Positions 7,394-12,019 of a stretch of DNA of 17,466 bases are shown here, piece by piece; position 1 is the stretch's first letter; every line of letters starts with the position of its first letter. The DNA is taken from assembly GCA_007116195.1 (NCBI GenBank), contig SKIX01000188.1, positions 1 through 17,466 of the forward strand. The letters are read 5' to 3'. Made by a program: the position numbers and the translations under genes. The notes beneath the pieces are model-generated. The model worked only from the letters and a program-made list of their open reading frames with translations, was not told the DNA's origin and did not search any database. The stretch comes from Marinospirillum sp. Lineage in GTDB: Bacteria > Pseudomonadota > Gammaproteobacteria > Pseudomonadales > Halomonadaceae.

Positions 7394-8641
7394 TTAATTT
7401 TCCAGCCAGGCAGCAGGCAAGTCAGCACAAAGCACCCAAAGGTGATCGCCGCCGGTATTCGTCACAGCGATTGACAGGGTAATGTCCAAAGTAGCATCAG
7501 GCAGCCCTAAATAGGGAGCAGAAACCTGAACCTGACCCGGTTGCTCTAAGGCATTGCGAAAGTAGCTACGCCTTGCCCAGAGTGCACCAGCGCCCTGATT
7601 GAGCGGGGCATAGGTTGCTGTCGCAGTCGACTTTTTGCCTCCTGGGTGAAGGTTTTCAACAATTTGTACGCCTTCAGCATCGAGCAGATAGATGCGCTCA
7701 ATGGCTGAGTGTTGCTGAAGCGGTTGGGTGGCCACTTTAAAGTCTTGGTTGTGCCCTAAGCTAGTGGCTGCTTGTTTCATTAGGTTTTGCAATTGGCGCT
7801 GTTTGCGGGCTTGATTGTGACGTCTGGCGAGCTGCCCATGCAGGGCATGCTGGTGTAAAGATTGAATGGATTCGGCAAGCTCAGGTGCTTGATAGCTGCC
7901 CAGAGGCGAAGGGCGAGCAAAGTAAAAGCCTTGAGCTAGGTCGCTTTCGCTATCGAGCGTCAGCAAGGCATCCTCTTCAGTTTCAACACCTTCTAAAAGT
8001 ACCAGAGCACCCGTTTCACGAAGCAGGGCAACGCAACGACTCAGCCAGCGCTGTCTTTTGGGGTTATTGCGGGCATTAACGAGCATGGAACGGTCAAGCT
8101 TTACAATATGCGGTTCTAGCTGCCAAATACGATCAAAATTGGACTGACCTGTGCCGAAGTCGTCTATGGCAATCAGAAAGCCCGCCTGGCGATAATGCTC
8201 AACAAACTCTTGCAGCAATACGGGATCATCAACAGCATCTTCCAGGATTTCCAATACCATGCGCTCGCTGCCTAATCCTTGGCGTTTTAAAAATTTTTCC
8301 AGCAAATCGGAGCGCAGGTTTTGGGGCTGAATAGTTTCACTGCGCAAATTAAGAAATAGCCACTGGTTTTCAGTTTGCAGTTGCGCAAAATTATTTAAAT
8401 GCTTGGCAATACACTGGCGATCAAACTGCTCTACCCGGTTTTCAAGCTGAGCCAAGTTAAAAGCTTCAAGCGGAGAGCAGGGCTGGTTTGCTCCATGAGT
8501 CGCACGCAAGAGCGCTTCATAGCCCACCACTCGGCGGTGCGTCAGGCTAACGATTGGCTGAAAATGGCTATGAATCTGCATGGATTGAGCTTTTCCCTGG
8601 TTGCCAGTAATCAAAGGGTAGGGCAATTCAAAATAGGACAT
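7394..8641 (-). CDS. EAL-domain c-di-GMP phosphodiesterase with C-terminal sensor-like domain
   Basis: Predicted to hydrolyse c-di-GMP to pGpG. From the chosen start it has 415 residues. The EAL domain (about 20-245) keeps the catalytic set: E42 in YEALLR, N98 in FLNL, E131 and E134 in LEILE, D160-D161 in IDDFGTG, K181 and D183 in VKLDRS, E217 in EGVE, and Q237 in AQGFYFARP. It is therefore likely an active enzyme. Residues about 245-415 are soluble, with a predicted helix and then a PAS/Cache-like mixed fold (YLLDAEGVQIVEN, then YFRNAL and SIAVTNTGGDHLWVLCADL). This is similar in layout to the EAL-YkuI_C architecture, and the assignment is tentative. The frame stays open to 8839, which would add 66 residues including a short hydrophobic stretch. 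I prefer ATG 8641 (GAGAGGA about 11 bases upstream) because a likely promoter and inverted repeat fall in that extension. No GGDEF domain is present. Confidence 0.87.
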   Translation of the reverse strand: MSYFELPYPLITGNQGKAQSMQIHSHFQPIVSLTHRRVVGYEALLRATHGANQPCSPLEAFNLAQLENRVEQFDRQCIAKHLNNFAQLQTENQWLFLNLRSETIQPQNLRSDLLEKFLKRQGLGSERMVLEILEDAVDDPVLLQEFVEHYRQAGFLIAIDDFGTGQSNFDRIWQLEPHIVKLDRSMLVNARNNPKRQRWLSRCVALLRETGALVLLEGVETEEDALLTLDSESDLAQGFYFARPSPLGSYQAPELAESIQSLHQHALHGQLARRHNQARKQRQLQNLMKQAATSLGHNQDFKVATQPLQQHSAIERIYLLDAEGVQIVENLHPGGKKSTATATYAPLNQGAGALWARRSYFRNALEQPGQVQVSAPYLGLPDATLDITLSIAVTNTGGDHLWVLCADLPAAWLEN

Positions 8642-8690
8642 CCTTAAAATGGTCCTCTCGGGTTTCTTGTGGTTAATTCTACCGAGTAAT

Positions 8691-8730
8691 GCAAGAAGAA
8701 TACCAATAAAATAAATTACCATCTTCTTGC
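8691..8730. repeat. 9-bp inverted repeat in the EAL gene leader
   Basis: GCAAGAAGA (8691-8699) and TCTTCTTGC (8722-8730) are exact inverted repeats separated by 22 AT-rich bases. They lie in the 274-base gap between the divergent EAL and YebC-family genes, immediately after the candidate -10 of the EAL gene. This could be an operator or a leader RNA stem-loop. The alternative upstream reading frame of the EAL gene would also pass through it. Confidence 0.45.
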
Positions 8731-8758
8731 TATAAGCTAGGTAGCGACTGGGTTTCAA
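8729..8758 (-). promoter_or_regulatory. Candidate promoter of the EAL gene
   Basis: On the minus strand, TTGAAA (8753-8758) is 18 bases from TATAGC (8729-8734). The -35 matches 5 of 6 and the -10 matches 4 of 6. It would give a leader of about 80 bases to the ATG at 8641, containing the 9-bp inverted repeat. I found no convincing promoter for the divergent plus-strand gene in this gap. Confidence 0.35.
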
Positions 8759-8915
8759 CGGGTTGTTTGCACCAAATAAGTGAGTCGGAGGTTCAGGTGT
8801 CCGGGTTGTGCACTCTAGTGGTGCTTCAATGCTGGACAAGGCTGCGGATGCATTTGATGGGTTTTGTAGTAAACTGAAAGTCCTTTTTACTTCGATTACT
8901 AATAGGACATCATCG

Positions 8916-9635
8916 ATGGGTCGCGCCTTTCAAAACCGTAAAGAATCCATGGCCAAAACAGCGGCTGCTAAAACTAAGGTTTACAGTAAGTACGGACGAG
9001 AAATTTATGCTACGGCTAAAGCCAGTGGTGCCGATCCGGATGGGAACCTGGCATTACGCAGTCTGCTAGATCGTGCCAAAAAAGACCAGGTTCCAGCACA
9101 TGTCATTGATAAAGCTCTCGAGAAGGCCAAAGGCGGTGGCGGTGAGGACTTTGCAGTCGCGCGTTATGAAGGTTTCGGCCCTGGCAATATTATGGTGATT
9201 GTTAGTTGCCTTACCGATAATCCTAACCGTACCTTTGGTGATGTGCGCCAGTGCTTTACTAAAACCAAATGTAAAATCGGCACGCCGGGCAGTGTTAGTC
9301 ATATGTTTGATCACAGTGCGATTTTTGCTTTCCCAGGGGAAGATGAAGAAGCGGTGCTGGATGCTTTGATGGAAGCTGATGTTGATGTCAGTGATATTGA
9401 AAATGAAGGGGGGCAAATTACTGTTTTTGCGCCTCATACTGACTATGCTAAAGCTCGCCAAGCCTTGATTGCGGCTTTTGGTGAGCTGGATTTTGCTCTT
9501 GATGAAATTCAATTTTTGCCGCAAAACACCAGCAGCTTGGACAACGACGAAGAGCGCGCCTTGTTTGAAAAGTTTTTAGACCTGCTTAATGACTTGGATG
9601 ATGTGCAAAGGGTTTACCACAGCGCAGAGCTTTAA
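8916..9635 (+). CDS. YebC/PmpR (TACO1) family protein, YeeN type
   Basis: Cytoplasmic protein of the YebC family, long annotated as a DNA-binding regulator. More recent work on YebC/TACO1 proteins points to a role in helping ribosomes translate difficult, proline-rich stretches; which role applies here is unknown. At 239 residues the size is normal. Family features: [15 protein letters not shown] at the N-terminus, [11 protein letters not shown] (21-31), the block [39 protein letters not shown], and the C-terminal VQRVYH. The [11 protein letters not shown] and QVPxHVIDKA forms resemble E. coli YeeN more than E. coli YebC. The start at 8916 is fixed by the conserved MGRAFQ N-terminus, with AGGA about 8 bases upstream; the open frame back to 8808 has no family similarity. 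The mrp operon starts 40 bases after its stop. Confidence 0.92.
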   Translation: MGRAFQNRKESMAKTAAAKTKVYSKYGREIYATAKASGADPDGNLALRSLLDRAKKDQVPAHVIDKALEKAKGGGGEDFAVARYEGFGPGNIMVIVSCLTDNPNRTFGDVRQCFTKTKCKIGTPGSVSHMFDHSAIFAFPGEDEEAVLDALMEADVDVSDIENEGGQITVFAPHTDYAKARQALIAAFGELDFALDEIQFLPQNTSSLDNDEERALFEKFLDLLNDLDDVQRVYHSAEL

Positions 9636-9675
9636 CCCTGATTAGTCATCGTCCTGCAACCCAGAAGGAGCAGTT

Positions 9676-10188
9676 ATGCGCTTTAAACCCCCTTCGGGTT
9701 TTTTGCTGCGACTCCTACTTTTTGCTCTACTCTGGTGGATTCTAACCCAGGGTGAGCCAGCCTCGTGGTGGTGGGGGCTGCCTGTGGTGTTTTGGGTGGC
9801 CTGGATGCCGCCCATCTACGCTAGCCCGCCCTGGCGCTGGCATCTGCTGCCTGCGATGCGCTTGTTACCGCGCTTTCTTTTGCTCAGTGCTCGTGGTGGC
9901 TGGGAGGTGGCCCTCTTAGCTGCCAAGCCGCATTCTGTGTTGAATACTCGCTTGGTTGATTACACCTGGTGCTGTCTGCCTGCTGGCCCAGCTCGTGTTT
10001 TTATGGCCAGCCTGATCAACCTTATTCCTGGTACTTTGACACTACGCTTTTTGCCAGATCAAGATTGCCTGCATGTGCATATTTTAAATTATCGGCCAGC
10101 AACCCTAACCAGCCTGCAACGCTTGGAGGTTGCTATTGCTGATCTTTATGGCTTGCCGGTACCCGCTGCGATCAGGAAGCTGTTATGA
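9676..10188 (+). CDS. mrpE: Mrp-type Na+/H+ antiporter subunit E
   Basis: First subunit of the membrane antiporter complex encoded at 9676-14891. The 170 residues have two N-terminal hydrophobic helices (about 8-25 and 31-48) followed by the MnhE core: RFLLLSARGGWEVA near 66-79 and the signature SLINLIPGTLTLRF (112-125) with LHVHIL (132-137). The length is typical (about 160). AAGGAG (9665-9670) stands 5 bases before the ATG. The stop overlaps the mrpF start by ATGA. A hairpin resembling a terminator lies inside the first codons (see 9685-9704). MrpE is needed for assembly and full activity in studied Mrp systems, but is not thought to carry the main ion path. Confidence 0.9.
   Translation: MRFKPPSGFLLRLLLFALLWWILTQGEPASWWWGLPVVFWVAWMPPIYASPPWRWHLLPAMRLLPRFLLLSARGGWEVALLAAKPHSVLNTRLVDYTWCCLPAGPARVFMASLINLIPGTLTLRFLPDQDCLHVHILNYRPATLTSLQRLEVAIADLYGLPVPAAIRKLL
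9685..9704 (+). other. Terminator-like hairpin inside the first codons of mrpE
   Basis: AAACCC (9685-9690) pairs with GGGTTT (9696-9701) around a CCTTC loop, and the run of six T residues (9699-9704) completes an intrinsic-terminator shape. It is about 50 bases after the YebC-family stop but begins 10 bases into the mrpE coding sequence. The stem is short, and half of it is A-T. It could trim read-through from the upstream gene, attenuate mrp transcription, or be chance. Confidence 0.35.
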
Positions 10189-10472
10189 CTTGGTTTCATT
10201 TTTTGATTTTACTGCTGTTACTGAATGCGGCCGTGGGTTTATGGCGGGTTTTAAAAGGCCCGACAGCCGCTGATCGTATGCTGGCGGTTGAGCTGATTTC
10301 AACTTCAAGCTTGGCCATGGTCTTATTATTAGGTGTGTTGACGGCAACCGATGCCTTGGTTGATGTGGCGTTACTCTTTGCGCTTTTAGCCGCTATGGCG
10401 GTTGCTAATTTTGCGACGCGAACCTGGTCTGTATTAAAACGTCGTGGACAGGTGGCCGATGATGAGCATTGA
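10185..10472 (+). CDS. mrpF: Mrp-type antiporter subunit F
   Basis: Small three-helix membrane subunit of 95 residues, a normal MrpF length. The signature RVLKGPTAADRMLAVELIS (21-39) between helix 1 and helix 2 matches the conserved R-x-x-x-GPT-x-x-DR motif, and two further hydrophobic segments follow. The ATG at 10185 overlaps the mrpE stop by 4 bases (ATGA). The C-terminal end overlaps the mrpG start by 11 or 14 bases. It works with E and G in the small-subunit part of the complex and corresponds to MbhB of membrane-bound hydrogenases. Confidence 0.9.
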   Translation: MTWFHFLILLLLLNAAVGLWRVLKGPTAADRMLAVELISTSSLAMVLLLGVLTATDALVDVALLFALLAAMAVANFATRTWSVLKRRGQVADDEH

Positions 10473-10806
10473 ATTCAGCTTTTGGTTCAGTCGCTTGGCA
10501 ATTACGCTGGGCGTGGCTTTTTTAATAGCTGGCACTCTAGGCTTGTTACGTTTTCCAGATGTTTATGCCCGTCTGCATGCGCTAACCAAGGCAGATACTC
10601 TAGGCTTGGGTTTGGTGTGTTTGGGGATGGCTCTGCAGGCCGCTAGCTTGCCCTTGGCATTAAAATACCTGCTGATTTGGGTGCTCATGCTTATGGCCTC
10701 TAGTATCGGTGCAACGCTGGTTGCTTCAACTGCCTATGCAGCCGGTATAGAGCCAGACCTGGGGCCACAAAAGCCTTTGCATTTGCGTACTGAGGAAGAC
10801 CCTTGA
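10462..10806 (+). CDS. mrpG: Mrp-type antiporter subunit G
   Basis: Three-helix membrane subunit of 114 residues from this start. The MnhG signature spans AGTLGLLRFPDVYARLHALT and continues with KADTLGLG, all in the first half of the protein. Two adjacent ATGs (10459 and 10462) both lie within reach of AGGTGG (10448-10453). I chose 10462, with 8-base spacing, but 10459 is equally possible; the ORF opening at 10444 would put the site inside the gene. The stop TGA shares one base with the next ATG (10806). Corresponds to MbhC in hydrogenase complexes. Confidence 0.9.
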   Translation: MSIEFSFWFSRLAITLGVAFLIAGTLGLLRFPDVYARLHALTKADTLGLGLVCLGMALQAASLPLALKYLLIWVLMLMASSIGATLVASTAYAAGIEPDLGPQKPLHLRTEEDP

Positions 10807-11726
10807 TGTCCGTGCTGTTATTGGATGGCTTGTTGGCGTTGGGCGTATTTTGGCTGGCGTGGCAGACCTTGTTTGCGGCCAGCTTATTTCGCGGCGTGGT
10901 CAGTTTTATGGTGTTTGGCCTGCTGATTTCTTTGATCTGGATACGCTTAGATGCGCCTGATATTGCGCTAGCCGAAGCAGCGATAGGTGCAGGCGTGACC
11001 GGTGCTTTATTTTTATCTGCTTTAGGCCGGCTGGAGGATACGGACTCACCTTCTTTTCGTCGTTTGCCTTGGCGCTCGCCCTGGTTTATCAGTAGCAGCT
11101 TGTTGGTGCTGCTTGGCGTTATTGGCTTAGCGGGTGTTAGCTGGCAACTGCCTGCACCTGGCTTAGCTGAGGCTGTCGAGGAGGAGTTGCAGCGCGCAGG
11201 TGCAACCCATCCAGTAACGGCGGTGCTGTTAAACTTGCGTGGTCTGGATACTTTATTAGAGGTGGCGGTGATGTTGTCGGCCGTGATTTTTAGTTGGTCC
11301 TTGGGTTCAGCTGTGATACCTCACCCGCCAGCCACCCAGTTACCCGGATTGCCCGCGCTTGCAGCCCTCTTGTATCCGGTCTTTTTAGTGGTTGCTGTTT
11401 ATCTGCTGTGGCGAGGTTCACATGCTCCAGGTGGAGCTTTTCCAGCGGGGGCGGTGTTGGGTGCCGGCGGTATTTTAACGCTGTTAGCAGGTGGCTTTGG
11501 TTGGATGGAGCGGGCGGATCGTCAAGGTTTATTACGAACTCTGCTTTCGGCTGGGCTAGCACTTTTTCTACTCGTTGCTTGGGGCGGGCTGTTTATAACG
11601 GGTGCCTTCTTTCAGTTACCTGAAGCTTGGGCTGCGCAGTTGATCATCTTGGTTGAGGTGGCTACTGCCTTATCTATAGCCTTGATGTTGATGGCGTTTT
11701 ACCTCTATGGGGAGCCTCGCTTATGA
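10806..11726 (+). CDS. mrpB: Fused MrpA C-terminal region (MbhD/MbhE-like) and MrpB
   Basis: A 306-residue membrane protein made of three modules that are separate or differently joined elsewhere. Residues 1-80 are a DUF4040/MbhD-like domain with RLDAPDIALAEAAIGAG (47-63), including D52 and E57. Residues about 90-170 are MbhE-like, with HPVTAVLLNLRGLDTLLEVA (135-154), including D148 and E152. Both normally form the C-terminal part of MrpA. Residues about 180-306 are MnhB, with HAPGGAFPAGAVLGAGG (206-222) and ILVEVATAL (E284). A standalone MrpB is about 140 residues. No NuoL-like MrpA N-terminal part is attached or encoded nearby. The start is ATG 10806, with a 1-base overlap (TGATG) with mrpG; an in-frame TTG at 10803 just before it is unlikely. 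It overlaps mrpC by ATGA. Confidence 0.88.
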   Translation: MSVLLLDGLLALGVFWLAWQTLFAASLFRGVVSFMVFGLLISLIWIRLDAPDIALAEAAIGAGVTGALFLSALGRLEDTDSPSFRRLPWRSPWFISSSLLVLLGVIGLAGVSWQLPAPGLAEAVEEELQRAGATHPVTAVLLNLRGLDTLLEVAVMLSAVIFSWSLGSAVIPHPPATQLPGLPALAALLYPVFLVVAVYLLWRGSHAPGGAFPAGAVLGAGGILTLLAGGFGWMERADRQGLLRTLLSAGLALFLLVAWGGLFITGAFFQLPEAWAAQLIILVEVATALSIALMLMAFYLYGEPRL

Positions 11727-12019
11727 CCCAGGTCTATGCCTTGTTAGCGGCTGCCTTAACTGGTTTGGCTTTAGTTGGTTTATTTACGTCTCAGGATTTA
11801 TTGCGTCGCCTTTTGGCAATTAACATTTTGGGTTCGGCTGTTTTTTTGCTGCTGGTTACTATCGCGCGTAAAGCGACGGTTTTAGACCCGGTTCCTCATG
11901 CCATGGTGTTAACGGGCATCGTTGTTGCTGTGAGTACAACTGCGGTGGCTTTGGCTTTAATTCTTCATGCTGCTGATGCCCGTCGGCGTCAGGTTGCTCA
12001 GCGAGCAGCCGATGATTGA
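11723..12019 (+). CDS. mrpC: Mrp-type antiporter subunit C (NuoK-like)
   Basis: A 98-residue, three-helix membrane subunit homologous to NuoK of complex I and MbhG of hydrogenases. Signatures: LLAINILGSAVFLLLVTIA (30-48), then DPVPHAMVLTGIVVAVSTTA (56-75). It is slightly shorter than typical MrpC (about 110-125), missing only tail length. The stop lies inside the next gene (8-base overlap), consistent with coupled translation. Confidence 0.9.
   Translation: MTQVYALLAAALTGLALVGLFTSQDLLRRLLAINILGSAVFLLLVTIARKATVLDPVPHAMVLTGIVVAVSTTAVALALILHAADARRRQVAQRAADD

Noticed and set aside
8642..8839. N-terminal extension of the EAL protein with a short hydrophobic stretch.
   Set aside because: The extension has no EAL-family similarity and covers a likely promoter and inverted repeat. 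ATG 8641 has a Shine-Dalgarno at acceptable distance. It stays possible but less likely.
8632..8911. The 11-mer AATAGGACATC occurs at 8632-8642 and again at 8901-8911, close to the starts of both divergent genes.
   Set aside because: It is a single short direct repeat with different roles on each strand (coding start of one gene, leader of the other), probably chance.
8808..8915. Upstream in-frame extension of the YebC-family gene to 8808.
   Set aside because: Family proteins start at the conserved MGRAFQ-type sequence, and AGGA precedes ATG 8916.
9066..9524. Minus-strand open frame of 152 codons opposite the YebC-family gene.
   Set aside because: It is antisense to a conserved gene, with no domain or ribosome binding site.
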